Part shown: positions 1 through 12,438 of the stretch, in pieces
How positions within the stretch are numbered: position 1 is the first letter of the stretch
Layout: each line of letters opens with the position of its first letter
DNA from: Burkholderiales bacterium
GTDB taxonomy: Bacteria > Pseudomonadota > Gammaproteobacteria > Burkholderiales > Methylophilaceae
Length of the DNA: 64,000 nt
NCBI GenBank assembly: GCA_030831475.1
Contig: JAURKY010000008.1
Span: 1 to 64,000 of the forward strand
Direction of reading: 5' to 3'
The notes under the pieces: model-generated
Told to the model about the DNA's origin: nothing
What the model saw: only the letters and a program-made list of their open reading frames with translations
Databases searched by the model: none
Made by a program: the position numbers and the translations under genes

Positions 1-30
1 ATAATAAGTAATGTTAAAATATCCATCCTT

Positions 31-120
31 GCCCGGGTGGTGAAATTGGTAGACACAAGGGACTTAAAATCCCTCGGCCCTTATACGGCCGTGCCGGTTC
101 GATTCCGGCCCCGGGCACCA
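31..120 (+). tRNA. tRNA-Leu(TAA)
   Basis: gcccggg...cccgggcacca acceptor stem, anticodon arm aggga-cttaaaa-tccct, long variable arm, GGTTCGATTCC T-arm. Confidence 0.97.
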
Positions 121-153
121 CAATTTAATCATTAGACATAGAGTATTTTAAGA

Positions 154-285
154 ATGCAAAATGACGATTTACATGAGATCAAAAGTTTACTTAAGGATAT
201 TCACAAAACGTTAAAATTGGTCTTCATACTTATCGGTTTTTTTGCACTTTTATATTTCGGTCTATTAATGAGCTTAATTAAATAA
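154..285 (+). CDS. 43-aa small single-TM protein
   Basis: ATG ORF MQNDDLHEIKSLLKDIHKTLKLVFILIGFFALLYFGLLMSLIK, amphipathic N-terminus followed by a hydrophobic helix; below the ORF-track cutoff. Confidence 0.5.
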   Translation: MQNDDLHEIKSLLKDIHKTLKLVFILIGFFALLYFGLLMSLIK

Positions 286-288
286 AAT

Positions 289-1224
289 TTGCAAACGTTA
301 ACACTTGCCATAGATGAGCTTGATCAATTAATTCCAATTCAGGAAAAATTATCTAGCAGAAAAATTAATTCTTATACAGGGACCTTTGAGCAAAATGTGT
401 GTGAGAATTTTGCAATTAAAAAAAATCCTGATTATCCTGTCGCAGCAATTTTGGCAGAAGAATATATAGAAAACGACAATCATTTTTTTTTGGCAACACC
501 ATGTTTTTTTTCCTTGCAACGAGATTATTACCGTTTTGAGAAAAGCTTTGTTCATGAACTTGATGAAGCTGACTTAACATGGTTATGCCATCATTTAAAT
601 CATTTTTTTTCAAATAATGATATTAAATTTATACAAAAAAACAATAGTTTACTATTAAAAACTAGCGTAAAAACTAAGGTACAAACTTTTTTTCCAGAGG
701 AATTAAATACGGTTGAGGCAAGAGATTTTTTACCTTTTGGAGAAGATTCAATGTATTGGCATACATTGATCAATGAAATTCAAATGTGGTTATTTAGTTG
801 TGAATTAAATCAAAAACGTAAAGAAAAAAATCTTTTACCCATCAATACTATTTGGTTCTCAGGCGGCGGATCGTTTCCCAAAGATATTCAGTTAAATGAT
901 TCCTTAATGTGTGTCACAAACGCATCGTTAGTCGATTGCATTTATAAATTAAAACAAAATAAAAATTTAGTTTTGTTTAATAAAAGTACATCTCTATCAA
1001 ATTTTTCAAACATTAATTTTTATTTTGATTTTAGAGGTGAATTAATAAATAAACATGATGCATTTAATAGTTTTGTAAAATATTTTAATAGCAATAAATT
1101 TAATAAGCATGATTTGCTAGTTATCTTTAAAAATATTATTTTTGATTGCCGACCAGACCGTTTATCTGGAATAAAATTTTGGAAAAAAAATAAATCGATC
1201 TATGAGCTCTTCCATTATCACTAA
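289..1224 (+). CDS. conserved protein of the COG4255-like phosphoglycerate-mutase-related family often found upstream of recJ
   Basis: 311-aa ORF; NTIWFSGGG motif and position before recJ; TTG start. Confidence 0.6.
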   Translation: MQTLTLAIDELDQLIPIQEKLSSRKINSYTGTFEQNVCENFAIKKNPDYPVAAILAEEYIENDNHFFLATPCFFSLQRDYYRFEKSFVHELDEADLTWLCHHLNHFFSNNDIKFIQKNNSLLLKTSVKTKVQTFFPEELNTVEARDFLPFGEDSMYWHTLINEIQMWLFSCELNQKRKEKNLLPINTIWFSGGGSFPKDIQLNDSLMCVTNASLVDCIYKLKQNKNLVLFNKSTSLSNFSNINFYFDFRGELINKHDAFNSFVKYFNSNKFNKHDLLVIFKNIIFDCRPDRLSGIKFWKKNKSIYELFHYH

Positions 1225-2899
1225 GATGAGAAAAAAAAATAAAGCGATTGAGTCATCGCTGATTGAAAGTGGTATCAATAAAAATTTGGCCTCTATTTTG
1301 AGCGCACGTGATATTCGCTCTGTGAACGATTTAAATTATGAGTTAAATAAACTATTACCCTTTCAAGATTTACACTCTATTGAATTAGCTGCTGATTTTT
1401 TATTAGATTTTGTCATCAATAAGAAAAAAATATTAATCATTGGTGATTACGATGCGGATGGTGCAACGGCATCTGCTTGTGCTGTTAGGGGTTTGAGGGC
1501 ATTTGGAGCTAACGTCGATTTTTTAGTTCCTAATAGGTTTGAATATGGTTATGGATTAACTCCAGAAATTGTAGATTTAGCACTTACTAAAAGTCCCGAA
1601 TTAATTATTACGGTAGACAATGGAATTGCGAGTTACGAAGGTGTAAAAAAGGCGAGAGACTATGGCATCCAGGTTATTGTGACCGACCATCACTTACCTG
1701 GAGAATTTCTCCCAGATGCCAATTTTATTATTAATCCTAATCAATCTGATTGTAATTTCAAAAGTAAACATTTATGTGGCGTTGGGGTCATTTTTTATCT
1801 TTTAATGGCTTTAAAGTCTAAGGCGAAAGCACAAAAAATTTTCGATGAAAATAATGAGCCAAAATTATCACAACTGCTAGACCTTGTTTGTTTGGGTACA
1901 ATAGCCGATTTAGTAAAACTTGATTTTAACAATCGATTGCTGGTTGAGTTTGGTATGCAGATCATTCGGAGCGGGAAGGGTAATCACGGCATACGTGCAA
2001 TTGCCCATCTGAGCAATCGTGAATTACATAAATTAAAAACTTCTGACTTGTCATTTGCGGTTGCTCCTAAATTAAATGCTGCAGGACGTCTGGAGGATAT
2101 GACCTTGGGCATTCGATGTTTGTTGGCTGAATCTTTTGAGGAGGCTTTAGGGTTGGCACGTCAGTTAATTAATTTAAATGACAAAAGAAGAGAGATTGAG
2201 CGAGAGATGAAGGAGGATGCCCTTCAAATGACCTTAGAGGTTCCTTTGCAAGATAGCTTCTCTATATCTTTATTTAATGAAAAATGGCACCAAGGCGTGA
2301 TTGGTATTTTGGCTTCAAGAATTAAAGAGCAGTATCATCGCCCGACATTTATTTTTGCAAAAGATGATTCGGGTAGGCTCAAAGGATCGGGTCGATCAAT
2401 AGCAAACCTTCATTTAAGAGATGCGCTTGATTTGGTTTCAAAAAAACATAAAGACCTTCTTATAGCCTTTGGTGGTCATGCAATGGCGGCGGGTGTAACC
2501 ATTGAGGCTCATAATTTTAGTAAGTTTGAAAAAGCATTTGAAAGCGTGGCGCATATGCTTTTAACCCCAAATGATTTAAATCAAGAACTTGAAATAGATG
2601 AGTCACTTCTCAATCAGATTTCCATTGATGACATTGATTTGATTAACAAGCAAATTTGGGGACAAGGTTTTACTCAACCTATTTTTAAAAACTCTTTTGA
2701 GCTTTTGCATCAAAAGGTCATAGCTAATAAACATTTAAAGTGTTTTTTAAAACTTGGTGAAAGGGATTTTGAAGCGATATATTTTAATCATGACACACTC
2801 CTTCCTGATAAAATAGAGGCGGTGTATGGCGTTGATGTGAACGAGTTTCATGGTCAAAGAAACATCCAATTAACGATAAGGCAACTAATTAATGAATGA
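1202..2899 (+). CDS. recJ: single-stranded-DNA-specific exonuclease RecJ
   Basis: DHH motifs (GDYDADGATA, VTDHH), GGHAMAAG motif. Confidence 0.97.
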   Translation: MSSSIITKMRKKNKAIESSLIESGINKNLASILSARDIRSVNDLNYELNKLLPFQDLHSIELAADFLLDFVINKKKILIIGDYDADGATASACAVRGLRAFGANVDFLVPNRFEYGYGLTPEIVDLALTKSPELIITVDNGIASYEGVKKARDYGIQVIVTDHHLPGEFLPDANFIINPNQSDCNFKSKHLCGVGVIFYLLMALKSKAKAQKIFDENNEPKLSQLLDLVCLGTIADLVKLDFNNRLLVEFGMQIIRSGKGNHGIRAIAHLSNRELHKLKTSDLSFAVAPKLNAAGRLEDMTLGIRCLLAESFEEALGLARQLINLNDKRREIEREMKEDALQMTLEVPLQDSFSISLFNEKWHQGVIGILASRIKEQYHRPTFIFAKDDSGRLKGSGRSIANLHLRDALDLVSKKHKDLLIAFGGHAMAAGVTIEAHNFSKFEKAFESVAHMLLTPNDLNQELEIDESLLNQISIDDIDLINKQIWGQGFTQPIFKNSFELLHQKVIANKHLKCFLKLGERDFEAIYFNHDTLLPDKIEAVYGVDVNEFHGQRNIQLTIRQLINE

Positions 2900-3656
2900 C
2901 AATAATAAGATTGTGATTGGCAATCTTAAAATGTATGGCTCGCGAGCATCTAATCAAGAACACCTTGGTCTTTTAAAAAAAGATTTAAATAATCTTAAAA
3001 AGACTCACGTAGGCCTTTGCTTTCCTTACCCTTATTTATTTCAGGCTCAATCAGTTCTTGAAGGAACTCAGCTTGGATGGGGCAGCCAGAATGTTGCAAA
3101 GTCTGATAATGGTCCGTTCACCGGCGAGGTGAGTGCATCTATGTTGCAAGACTTTGGTTGTAAATACGTGATTGTGGGTCACTCAGAGAGAAGTACAGCT
3201 TACTGTGAATCGAATGAAAATATTGCGACGAAGTTTAAGGGAGTTGTCGACCATGGCATGACACCTGTGCTATGTGTTGGTGAAACATTGATCGAGAGAG
3301 AGGCGGGCATCATGGAGCGCGTGGTCTCTGGCCAGCTAGAGACCATCATCAATAATTATGGACCTCAATTATTTAAAAACACGGTGATCGCCTATGAGCC
3401 CATCTGGGCAATCGGATCCGATTTGGCTGCATCACCAGAGCAAGCAAATGCTATGTGTACATTCATTCGAGAGTTTATTGAAGGTGCAAATAATGCAAAG
3501 ATTGAGGGGTTAAAAATTATCTACGGCGGAAGCGTAAACTCTGAAAATGCGTTACAATTATTCGTTTTGGAAACGGTGGATGGCGGTTTGGTTGGACGTG
3601 GCTCGTTAAAGCCTGAAGAGTTCATAAAAATTTGCAAAATTGCTGACCAAATATAA
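2892..3656 (+). CDS. tpiA: triosephosphate isomerase
   Basis: VGHSERS, AYEPIWAIG, YGGSV motifs. Confidence 0.98.
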   Translation: MNDNNKIVIGNLKMYGSRASNQEHLGLLKKDLNNLKKTHVGLCFPYPYLFQAQSVLEGTQLGWGSQNVAKSDNGPFTGEVSASMLQDFGCKYVIVGHSERSTAYCESNENIATKFKGVVDHGMTPVLCVGETLIEREAGIMERVVSGQLETIINNYGPQLFKNTVIAYEPIWAIGSDLAASPEQANAMCTFIREFIEGANNAKIEGLKIIYGGSVNSENALQLFVLETVDGGLVGRGSLKPEEFIKICKIADQI

Positions 3657-3674
3657 CGTTTATTTAGAGGAAAT

Positions 3675-4016
3675 ATGGAAGGTTTAATAGTTATTATTCA
3701 TGTTTTAGCCAGCCTTGGAGTGATCGGCTTGGTGCTTATTCAACATGGTAAAGGAGCCGATGCAGGCGCTGCATTTGGTGGAGGAAACACAGGAAGTATG
3801 TTTAGTGTTCCAGGATCTGCAAATTTTTTAAGTCGCGCAACTTCAATCTGTGTGACCATATTCTTTTGTACTAGTATTACGCTGGCAGTGATTGCCAGCA
3901 ATAAACATGGGGCGTCAGCCTTTGCTGATCTACCTCAAGAAACTGAATCCATTGAAACTATCGACACGAACGCGGAGTCAGATAACTCAGTGGGTGCCAG
4001 TGACATTCCTGACTAG
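3675..4016 (+). CDS. secG: preprotein translocase subunit SecG
   Basis: LIQHGKGADAGAAFGGG motif; tpiA-secG-tRNA-Leu-nuo order. Confidence 0.96.
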   Translation: MEGLIVIIHVLASLGVIGLVLIQHGKGADAGAAFGGGNTGSMFSVPGSANFLSRATSICVTIFFCTSITLAVIASNKHGASAFADLPQETESIETIDTNAESDNSVGASDIPD

Positions 4017-4034
4017 TATAGCTATTTTTATTTT

Positions 4035-4119
4035 GCCGTCGTGGTGGAATTGGTAGACACGCTATCTTGAGGGGGTAGTGACGAAAGTCGTGCGAGTTCG
4101 AGTCTCGCCGACGGCACCA
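4035..4119 (+). tRNA. tRNA-Leu(GAG)
   Basis: gccgtcg...cgacggcacca acceptor; anticodon arm ctatc-ttgaggg-ggtag. Confidence 0.97.
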
Positions 4120-4151
4120 ATTATAGAATTAGATTTTACGAAGGAACATCT

Positions 4152-4508
4152 GTGCTGGAAAATTATTTTCCAATTTTATTATTTATTTTTGTGGGTTTAG
4201 CAATAGGTCTAGGACCCATCATACTCGGCACCCTTGTCAGTCCAAACAAACCAAACCAGGCAAAAAACTCTCCTTTTGAATGTGGCTTTGAAGCTTTTGA
4301 AGATGCGCGAATGAAATTTGATGTGCGTTATTACCTGGTTGCAATTTTATTTATTATTTTTGATCTTGAGATTACCTTCCTTTTTCCTTGGGCTGTTGTT
4401 ATTGACCAGATAGGCATGTTTGGCTTTATCGCCATGGTTATCTTTTTGGCCATCTTGGTGGTAGGTTTTATCTATGAGTGGAAAAAAGGGGCATTGGATT
4501 GGGAGTAG
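4152..4508 (+). CDS. nuoA: NADH-quinone oxidoreductase subunit A
   Basis: [31 protein letters not shown] motif. Confidence 0.98.
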   Translation: MLENYFPILLFIFVGLAIGLGPIILGTLVSPNKPNQAKNSPFECGFEAFEDARMKFDVRYYLVAILFIIFDLEITFLFPWAVVIDQIGMFGFIAMVIFLAILVVGFIYEWKKGALDWE

Positions 4509-4511
4509 AAT

Positions 4512-4988
4512 TTGGGTATTGAGGGTATTTTAGAAAAAGGCTATGTCACAACTAATTTAGACACCTTAATCAACTACACCAGAACGGGTTCATTATGGCC
4601 GATGACATTTGGCTTGGCCTGTTGTGCCGTTGAGATGATGCATGCGGGCGCATCGCGCTACGACCTTGATCGCTTTGGTATTGTTTTTAGACCAAGCCCA
4701 AGACAGTCTGATGTCATGATTGTTGCAGGAACACTTGTGAATAAGATGGCACCTGCTTTAAGGAAGGTCTACGATCAAATGCCAGATCCAAAATGGGTTA
4801 TCTCGATGGGCTCTTGCGCTAATGGTGGTGGATATTATCACTACTCATATTCTGTTGTGAGAGGCTGTGATCGAATTATCCCTGTTGATGTTTATGTACC
4901 GGGTTGCCCACCCACTGCTGAGGCTTTGATGTATGGAATCATGCAGCTGCAAAAGAAAATAAAAAAAACAAACACCATTGCAAGATGA
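4512..4988 (+). CDS. nuoB: NADH-quinone oxidoreductase subunit B
   Basis: [34 protein letters not shown] motifs. Confidence 0.98.
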   Translation: MGIEGILEKGYVTTNLDTLINYTRTGSLWPMTFGLACCAVEMMHAGASRYDLDRFGIVFRPSPRQSDVMIVAGTLVNKMAPALRKVYDQMPDPKWVISMGSCANGGGYYHYSYSVVRGCDRIIPVDVYVPGCPPTAEALMYGIMQLQKKIKKTNTIAR

Positions 4989-5581
4989 GCGATTTAACAA
5001 AAAACTTACTCTCAAAACTTAAGAAATCCTTTGGAAAGAAAATCATACGAAGTAAATATCACTTGGGTGAAATTACCATAGTGATTGATCCAACCAATTT
5101 GCATGACATTTTAAAATCACTTCGGGACCAAAAAGAATTTCATTTTAAGCAGTTAATTGATTTATGCAGCATCGATTATATCGATTACCCCGCAGAGCAA
5201 GTTGATCAACGACGATTTGCCGTTGTCTACCATCTTTTATCTATAGCTAACAACCAAAGACTTCGTGTTAAAAGCTTTATTAAAGACAATGATTTCCCAA
5301 CCATTCAAACCGTAATTGATTTGTGGCCAAATGCTGACTGGTATGAGCGTGAAGCATTTGATCTATTTGGTGTGATGTTTATAGATCATCCCGACCTTAG
5401 AAGAATTTTGACAGATTATGGATTTATTGGCCACCCCTTCCGCAAAGACTTTCCCATGATTGGGAATGTTGAGATGCGTTATGACCCAAGTCAAAAAAGG
5501 GTGATCTACGAGCCAGTATCCATCGATCAACGAAACAATGTGCCTAGGGTTATTCGTGATGAGGGGATTCATCGTGGCTGA
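4985..5581 (+). CDS. nuoC: NADH-quinone oxidoreductase subunit C
   Basis: [29 protein letters not shown] motif. Confidence 0.98.
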   Translation: MSDLTKNLLSKLKKSFGKKIIRSKYHLGEITIVIDPTNLHDILKSLRDQKEFHFKQLIDLCSIDYIDYPAEQVDQRRFAVVYHLLSIANNQRLRVKSFIKDNDFPTIQTVIDLWPNADWYEREAFDLFGVMFIDHPDLRRILTDYGFIGHPFRKDFPMIGNVEMRYDPSQKRVIYEPVSIDQRNNVPRVIRDEGIHRG

Positions 5582-6827
5582 AATAAAAAACTACACAATG
5601 AATTTTGGCCCACAGCATCCTGCAGCGCATGGGGTTCTTAGACTTGTCTTAGAAATGGACGGTGAGGTTGTAAGACGAGCTGATCCACATATTGGTCTTT
5701 TGCATCGTGCCACAGAGAAGCTTGCTGAAAATAGGACATATTTGCAGACGATTCCCTATATGGATCGACTTGATTATGTATCCATGATGATGAACGAGCA
5801 TGCTTATGTTATGGCAATCGAAAAATTTTTAGACATTAAGGTCCCAATACGCGCACAGTACATTCGAGTCATGTTTGATGAAATCACACGCATCTTGAAT
5901 CACCTTTTATGGCTAGGTGCCCATGCATTAGATGTTGGCGCCATGACTGTATTTCTTTATGCCTTCAGAGAGCGTGAGGATTTATTTGATTGTTATGAAG
6001 CTGTGTCAGGTGCCAGAATGCATGCAGCATATTATCGTCCCGGTGGCGTTTATCGAGACCTGCCTGAGACGATGCCAAAGTACGAAAAGACAAAAAATCG
6101 ATCCCTCAAGGAAGTTGAAAAGTTAAATCAGAACCGTCAAGGCTCTTTGCTTGATTTTATTGAAGATTTCACAAACCGTTTCCCAGTCTATGTCGACGAA
6201 TATGAAACACTCCTAACTGATAACCGGATATGGAAACAAAGAACGGTAGGTATCGGTGTGGTTGAGCCAAATCGTGCCATTGCATTGGGTATGACAGGGC
6301 CAATGTTAAGAGGCTCAGGGATTGCATGGGACTTAAGAAAAAAACAACCTTACGAGGTATATGATCAACTTGATTTTGATATTCCTGTCGGCAAGGAAGG
6401 TGATTGTTATGATCGTTACTTGGTTCGTATTGAGGAGATGCGAGAGTCAAATAAAATTATTAAACAATGCATTCGCTGGTTAAGAGAAAATCCAGGGGCT
6501 GTTATATCCAAAGATAATAAAGTTGCTCCTCCAAAACGTGAAGATATGAAAGAGGACATGGAGGCCATGATTCATCATTTTAAATTATTCACAGAGGGCT
6601 TCCATTTACCTGAGGGTGAGGCATATGCCGCCGTGGAACACCCCAAAGGCGAGTTTGGTATATACATCGTTTCAGATGGTGCAAACAAGCCTTATCGTTT
6701 AAAAATTCGTGCCCCAGGCTTCGCTCATCTTGCATCTTTAAATGAGATGACTCAGGGCCATATGCTGTCTGACTTGGTTGCAATCATTGGGACACAAGAT
6801 ATCGTTTTTGGGGAGATTGATCGATGA
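5574..6827 (+). CDS. nuoD: NADH-quinone oxidoreductase subunit D
   Basis: [21 protein letters not shown] start at 5574 preferred over the ORF-track start at 5538, which extends into nuoC. Confidence 0.95.
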   Translation: MAEIKNYTMNFGPQHPAAHGVLRLVLEMDGEVVRRADPHIGLLHRATEKLAENRTYLQTIPYMDRLDYVSMMMNEHAYVMAIEKFLDIKVPIRAQYIRVMFDEITRILNHLLWLGAHALDVGAMTVFLYAFREREDLFDCYEAVSGARMHAAYYRPGGVYRDLPETMPKYEKTKNRSLKEVEKLNQNRQGSLLDFIEDFTNRFPVYVDEYETLLTDNRIWKQRTVGIGVVEPNRAIALGMTGPMLRGSGIAWDLRKKQPYEVYDQLDFDIPVGKEGDCYDRYLVRIEEMRESNKIIKQCIRWLRENPGAVISKDNKVAPPKREDMKEDMEAMIHHFKLFTEGFHLPEGEAYAAVEHPKGEFGIYIVSDGANKPYRLKIRAPGFAHLASLNEMTQGHMLSDLVAIIGTQDIVFGEIDR

Positions 6828-7303
6828 GTCAGTTATCAGCATCGGTGATGAAAAAAATTGATCTTGAGCTTGAAAAATACCCCTTAGATCAAAAACGATC
6901 AGCAGTGATGGCAGCGCTTCAATTTGTTCAAGCGGAAAAAGGGTGGCTGTCCGATGACAGTATTTCGCTTGTGGCTAACTATTTAGATTTACCTGAAATT
7001 GCAGTGATGGAGGTGGCCACCTTTTATAACATGTATGATTTAAAGCCCGTTGGTAAATACAAAATTTCCATCTGCACCAATATCTCATGTGCGTTAAGAG
7101 GTGTTGATGAAATGGTGAATCACATCCAAAAGTCTTTAAATATTAAATTTAATCAGGTGTCAGACAATGGACGTTTTTGCTTAAAGGAAAGTGAGTGCAT
7201 GGGTAATTGCGATGCTGCCCCGATGATCACGATCAACAATGAAAAGATGTATGAAAAATTAACACCCGAGAGTTTTGATCGTTTGATCAAGGAGCTTAAG
7301 TAA
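6824..7303 (+). CDS. nuoE: NADH-quinone oxidoreductase subunit E
   Basis: 2Fe-2S thioredoxin-like family; [29 protein letters not shown]. Confidence 0.98.
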   Translation: MSQLSASVMKKIDLELEKYPLDQKRSAVMAALQFVQAEKGWLSDDSISLVANYLDLPEIAVMEVATFYNMYDLKPVGKYKISICTNISCALRGVDEMVNHIQKSLNIKFNQVSDNGRFCLKESECMGNCDAAPMITINNEKMYEKLTPESFDRLIKELK

Positions 7304-7304
7304 C

Positions 7305-8624
7305 ATGCCTGATGAAATTTTAGCTCCCGAGCAAATTCAAAAAAAAGTTTTTCCCTTATGCCTTAGGACGAAAGATTTAAAAAATCCTGCAAGCCTTGCA
7401 ACTTATTTAAGTATTGGAGGTTATCAGGCAATTACAAAAATCTTAAAAGAACAAATTTCTCCTCAACAATTGATTGACGAAATTAAGCTCTCTGGTTTAA
7501 GGGGTAGGGGAGGCGCTGGCTTTCCAACAGGCCTTAAATGGTCATTTATGCCTAAAGACATTAAAGGTGACAAGTATATTGTATGCAACTCTGACGAGGG
7601 TGAGCCTGGAACCTTTAAGGATCGCGACATCATCCGTTACAATCCACATCAAATCATTGAGGGCATGCTAATTGGTGCCTACATCATGGGTGCCAACAGA
7701 GGCTATAACTATATTCATGGCGAGATCTGGCAAGAATATTTATCCTTTCATGAGGCCACTCGTGAGGCCAGAAAGGCAGGATATTTAGGAAATAAAATTC
7801 TTAAATCCGATTTTAATTTTGACCTACACGCCGTTCATGGTTATGGAGCATACATTTGTGGAGAGGAAACGGCACTTATTGAATCCATTGAGGGTAAAAA
7901 AGGGCAGCCAAGATTTAAACCTCCCTTTCCAGCAACGCATGGTATTTATGGAAGACCCACCAATGTTAATAACACAGAGACTTATGCTTCAATCCCATGG
8001 ATTATTAACCATGGTGGCCAAGCGTTTAGTGACCTTGGTGTCGCCAATGCAGGGGGAACTAAAATATTTTCTGTCTCAGGGCACGTGAATAAACCAGGAA
8101 ATTATGAAATTGAAATGGGTATGCCTTTCTCGGAATTATTGGAATTAGCAGGAGGTGTATGGAAGGGCAGAGAGCTTAAAGCGGTGATACCTGGCGGCCC
8201 ATCTACTGCACTTGTCCCTGCTGAATCGATTATGCAAGCAACAATGGATTATGATGGGCTGGCTAAGATCGGAAGTAGTTTGGGTGCAGGCTCTCTGATC
8301 GTTATGGATCAAACCACGTGTATGGTGCAAACCTTAAAAAGGTTATCCTACTTTTTTTATGAGGAATCTTGTGGTCAATGCACTCCTTGCCGAGAGGGAA
8401 CTGGCTGGGTTTATCGAGTGATTAAACGTATCGTAGATGGTCAGGGACGAAGTGAAGATTTGGCGCTCTTAAAAGATGTCAGTAACAAGATTTCGGGTAG
8501 AACCATTTGTGCGCTGGGTGATGCAGCCGCTGTTCCCGTGCTAAGTTTTATTAAACACTTTGAGAATGAATTTCAATACTTTATTCAACATAAAAAATCA
8601 ATGATGGGACAACAGAATGCCTAA
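7305..8624 (+). CDS. nuoF: NADH-quinone oxidoreductase subunit F
   Basis: [31 protein letters not shown] motifs. Confidence 0.98.
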   Translation: MPDEILAPEQIQKKVFPLCLRTKDLKNPASLATYLSIGGYQAITKILKEQISPQQLIDEIKLSGLRGRGGAGFPTGLKWSFMPKDIKGDKYIVCNSDEGEPGTFKDRDIIRYNPHQIIEGMLIGAYIMGANRGYNYIHGEIWQEYLSFHEATREARKAGYLGNKILKSDFNFDLHAVHGYGAYICGEETALIESIEGKKGQPRFKPPFPATHGIYGRPTNVNNTETYASIPWIINHGGQAFSDLGVANAGGTKIFSVSGHVNKPGNYEIEMGMPFSELLELAGGVWKGRELKAVIPGGPSTALVPAESIMQATMDYDGLAKIGSSLGAGSLIVMDQTTCMVQTLKRLSYFFYEESCGQCTPCREGTGWVYRVIKRIVDGQGRSEDLALLKDVSNKISGRTICALGDAAAVPVLSFIKHFENEFQYFIQHKKSMMGQQNA

Positions 8625-10938
8625 AATTAAAATTGATGGAAAATCTGTTGAAGTTGAATCCAAAAAAACAATTATTCAGGTAGCTGATGAGTTGGGCATT
8701 GATATCCCACGCTTTTGCTATCATGAGAAATTATCTGTTGCCGCTAATTGTCGAATGTGTCTCGTGCAGGTAAAAAATATTGGGAAACCCCTTCCAGCAT
8801 GCGCTACTCAGGTTATGGATGGCATGGAAATATCAACCAAGTCTAAATTCACCAAGGATGCTCAACAAAGTGTCATGGAATTTCTTCTCATCAACCACCC
8901 ACTCGATTGCCCTATCTGTGACCAAGGAGGCGAGTGCGATTTACAAGATACCGCGGTTGCATACGGGGCAAGTCAAACACGATACACTGAAGAAAAGCGT
9001 GTGGTCATTAATAAAAATATTGGCCCTCTTATATCAACCGATCTAACCAGATGCATTCAATGCACACGCTGTGTTAGGTTTTTAAAAGAGGTAGGGGGTA
9101 TGCAGGAGCTTGGACTGATAGGCCGTGGCGAGCATGCAGAAATATCCGCCTATGTTGACAAAGCGGTGGAATCAGAATTATCTGGAAACATTATTGATTT
9201 ATGCCCTGTGGGAGCGCTTACATCGAAACCCTTTAGGTACACTGCAAGAACATGGGAGCTTGATCGAAGACCAACCATCTCTCTGCACGACAGCCTGGGA
9301 TCAAATCTTGAGATGCATGTTAAAAATGATACTGTGATGCGCTCACTTCCAAGACAAAATGAATCCATTAATGAGTGCTGGATTTCTGACAGAGATCGAT
9401 TTGCATATCAGGGCCTTGAGCATGACGATCGACTTTTAGAGCCTATGATTAAGAAGGGTAAACAGTGGATTACGGTTGACTGGCAAGAGGCGTTAGAATT
9501 TTCAGCAAAGAAAATTAAAGAGTCGCTAAAAAAAGATGGTAATCATAGCCTTGGATTACTCTATTCAGCTCAAACCTCTATGGAGGAGGCGTATCTTCTT
9601 AATGATTTAGCTGATCAATTAGGCACACCTTATGTTGATTATCGCTTAGGCCAAAATAATTTTGACACCAAGGGTATGTGGTTAGGTTGCGAGCCTGATG
9701 AAATTGATGAGCTTGATCAGGCGATTATCATTGGCTCAACACTAAGATTGGAACAACCTTTGTTAACCCAACGTTTTAGACGTATGGTCAACCATGGCGG
9801 GGAATTAACCCTCATTAATGCATTAGATTTTGACCCCCTCATTAACCTTAGAGAAAAAATCATTTGTGCTCCAAGTGATTATCAAAAAATACTCTTAAAT
9901 ATTATTAGATCGATTTATGAGCTCGATAAGAAAAAAATTAGTCACCCTGACATAGTTAAACTGATTAAGAAGATCCCAGCTGACAAAAACAATACACGTT
10001 GGGTAAAAAAACTTTTAACTACTAATAAGCGTTGCGGAATCTTCATTGGTCAAAATGCGCTTGAATCATACTACGCAAATAATATCGTATTCCTGGCTAA
10101 TTACCTTGCCGAAATCACTGGCAGCTTTGTAGGGTCGTTAATGAACTACCCTAATGGCGTAGGTTTGGATTTTGCCTATAACAAGAGAGAGTTTCTGGAT
10201 ATCTCAATGATGTCACAAAGAGATTTTTCAAGCTTCTTATGCTTTAACATGGAACCGGACATTGATATTAAAACAAACCTTCCTTTGCATGCAAAAATAA
10301 ATCAGTCAAAATTTAAATTAGCGATTACACCCTACATGAGCGACTCATTTAAGGATTTTGACTGTGTTCTGCCCATGTCTGTTTACTCTGAATCTTCAGG
10401 CACCTTTATTAATATTGCTCGACATGTTCAATCTGTGAAGGCGGTTAAAAAATCAAAAGGAAATTCAAGACCAGGTTGGAAAATATTAAGGGTACTAGGC
10501 AATTATTTAGGCCTTGAGGATTTTAATTATGAATCCTCAGAGGATGTCCTAACTAAAATCATTCATCCAAAAAAACGTCTTATCTTTCCAAAGCTGACAA
10601 CCAAAAAACTTGAGGCAAAATTTACTCAAACCCCAAAAGATATAGAGTGGCTTAAACTTACAAGACCTGAAGATAGCGATATGATCGTAAGGCGTGCTCA
10701 ATCATTACATGCAAGAGATCACCGTATTGATGATGTTATTCGAGCCCATCCAACAACCCAAGCAAAGCTAAAACAAAAATTTTATGAGGTTCAACAAAAG
10801 GGTAGCAAGACAAAATTATCTATCATTCCCGATGACAAGGTTGCCCCTAATACCCTTTGTTTTTATGAGGGATTAAATAGTAAAAAAGAAAAAAAAGTAA
10901 CCACTCAAGATAAAACAAAAGCGAGGGCATATGACTGA
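8617..10938 (+). CDS. nuoG: NADH-quinone oxidoreductase subunit G
   Basis: 2Fe-2S and 4Fe-4S motifs [31 protein letters not shown]. Confidence 0.97.
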   Translation: MPKIKIDGKSVEVESKKTIIQVADELGIDIPRFCYHEKLSVAANCRMCLVQVKNIGKPLPACATQVMDGMEISTKSKFTKDAQQSVMEFLLINHPLDCPICDQGGECDLQDTAVAYGASQTRYTEEKRVVINKNIGPLISTDLTRCIQCTRCVRFLKEVGGMQELGLIGRGEHAEISAYVDKAVESELSGNIIDLCPVGALTSKPFRYTARTWELDRRPTISLHDSLGSNLEMHVKNDTVMRSLPRQNESINECWISDRDRFAYQGLEHDDRLLEPMIKKGKQWITVDWQEALEFSAKKIKESLKKDGNHSLGLLYSAQTSMEEAYLLNDLADQLGTPYVDYRLGQNNFDTKGMWLGCEPDEIDELDQAIIIGSTLRLEQPLLTQRFRRMVNHGGELTLINALDFDPLINLREKIICAPSDYQKILLNIIRSIYELDKKKISHPDIVKLIKKIPADKNNTRWVKKLLTTNKRCGIFIGQNALESYYANNIVFLANYLAEITGSFVGSLMNYPNGVGLDFAYNKREFLDISMMSQRDFSSFLCFNMEPDIDIKTNLPLHAKINQSKFKLAITPYMSDSFKDFDCVLPMSVYSESSGTFINIARHVQSVKAVKKSKGNSRPGWKILRVLGNYLGLEDFNYESSEDVLTKIIHPKKRLIFPKLTTKKLEAKFTQTPKDIEWLKLTRPEDSDMIVRRAQSLHARDHRIDDVIRAHPTTQAKLKQKFYEVQQKGSKTKLSIIPDDKVAPNTLCFYEGLNSKKEKKVTTQDKTKARAYD

Positions 10939-11941
10939 GGGTTGGTTTAATATTTTTACAGAAGCGCTTTGGATTTTGTTAAAAATCGCCGCAATTGTCT
11001 TACCTTTATTTTTATCCGTTGCCTACCTGACATACTTCGAGAGAAAAGTTATTGGCTTTATGCAGTCTAGAATTGGCCCTAATCGCGTAGGTTATTTTGG
11101 CTTGTTACAACCGATTGCTGATGCATTCAAGTTAATGTTTAAGGAAATTATTACGCCCACTGAATCAAGCCGATTATTATTTTTTATTGCTCCTATCTTA
11201 ACCATCGCACCTGCATTTGCCGCATGGGCTGTGATTCCATTTAATGCAGAATTAGTTCTAGCTGACATTAATGCAGGTTTGCTTTATGTGCTTGCCATGA
11301 CATCAGTTGCCGTTTATGGCGTAATCATTGCAGGTTGGGCCTCCAATTCAAAGTATGCCTTTCTAGGTAGCTTAAGATCTGCGGCACAAATTGTTTCTTA
11401 CGAGATTGCCATGGGCTTTACATTGGTTGGTGTCTTAATGTGTGCCAATAGCCTAAATTTAGGCAACATTGTTGCCGGGCAACAAGGAGGAATGGGGCAA
11501 TGGTATGTATGGCCTTTATTTCCTCTCTTTATCATTTATTTTATAAGTGCAGTGGCTGAGACTAATCGAGCGCCCTTTGATGTCGCTGAAGGAGAGTCAG
11601 AAATTGTGGCTGGTTTTCATGTTGAGTATTCGGGTATGGCATTTGCAGTTTTCTTTCTTGCAGAGTATGCCAACATGATTTTGGTTTCTATGCTTGCAGC
11701 ACTGATGTTTTTAGGTGGCTGGTTATCGCCAGTAACTTTTTTGCCTGATAGTATTTTATGGCTCTTTGCTAAGGTTGCTTTTCTGTTATTTTTCTTTTTA
11801 TGGTTCAGAGCGACCTTTCCCCGCTATCGCTATGATCAAATCATGCGATTAGGTTGGAAGGTATTTATTCCTCTAACCTTGGTATGGATTTTATTTGTGG
11901 GTTTGATGATGCAAACCCCCTACAAGGATATGTTTCATTAA
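10931..11941 (+). CDS. nuoH: NADH-quinone oxidoreductase subunit H
   Basis: [34 protein letters not shown] motifs. Confidence 0.98.
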   Translation: MTEGWFNIFTEALWILLKIAAIVLPLFLSVAYLTYFERKVIGFMQSRIGPNRVGYFGLLQPIADAFKLMFKEIITPTESSRLLFFIAPILTIAPAFAAWAVIPFNAELVLADINAGLLYVLAMTSVAVYGVIIAGWASNSKYAFLGSLRSAAQIVSYEIAMGFTLVGVLMCANSLNLGNIVAGQQGGMGQWYVWPLFPLFIIYFISAVAETNRAPFDVAEGESEIVAGFHVEYSGMAFAVFFLAEYANMILVSMLAALMFLGGWLSPVTFLPDSILWLFAKVAFLLFFFLWFRATFPRYRYDQIMRLGWKVFIPLTLVWILFVGLMMQTPYKDMFH

Positions 11942-12438
11942 TGAGTTTTAAGCAAAAGTTGATTTCTTTTTTTAAGGGTTTATCTCTTTATGAATTGATA
12001 ATTGGGTTAGGATTAACTGGACGTTATTTTTTCGCCCGAAAAATCACCATTCAATACCCTGAAGAACAGACCCCCCAGTCCCCTAGGTTTAGAGGCTTGC
12101 ACGCATTAAGAAGGTACCCAAACGGGGAGGAACGTTGCATTGCCTGTAAGCTCTGTGAAGCGGTATGCCCAGCCATGGCGATCACCATTGAGTCAGAGCT
12201 AAGGGAGGATAATACGCGCAGAACAACCCGCTATGATATTGATCTTACAAAATGTATTTTTTGTGGTTTTTGTGAGGAATCTTGTCCGGTTGATTCAATT
12301 GTTGAAACGAGAATACTGGACTACCATGGCGAAGAGCGTGGCGACCTTTTGTATACCAAGGAAATGCTTCTTGAGGTGGGCGATAAGTATGAAAAAATGA
12401 TTGCCGCAGATCGAGCGAAGGAGTCTAAGTACCGCTAA
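11941..12438 (+). CDS. nuoI: NADH-quinone oxidoreductase subunit I
   Basis: [12 protein letters not shown] and [12 protein letters not shown] ferredoxin motifs; ATG at 11941 overlaps the nuoH stop. Confidence 0.97.
   Translation: MSFKQKLISFFKGLSLYELIIGLGLTGRYFFARKITIQYPEEQTPQSPRFRGLHALRRYPNGEERCIACKLCEAVCPAMAITIESELREDNTRRTTRYDIDLTKCIFCGFCEESCPVDSIVETRILDYHGEERGDLLYTKEMLLEVGDKYEKMIAADRAKESKYR

Noticed and set aside
6169-6450. Antisense ORFs in nuoD (6169-6450, 6589-6783) and similar shadow ORFs across nuo, pheT, clpB
   Set aside because: All embedded in strongly conserved genes with no recognisable domains.
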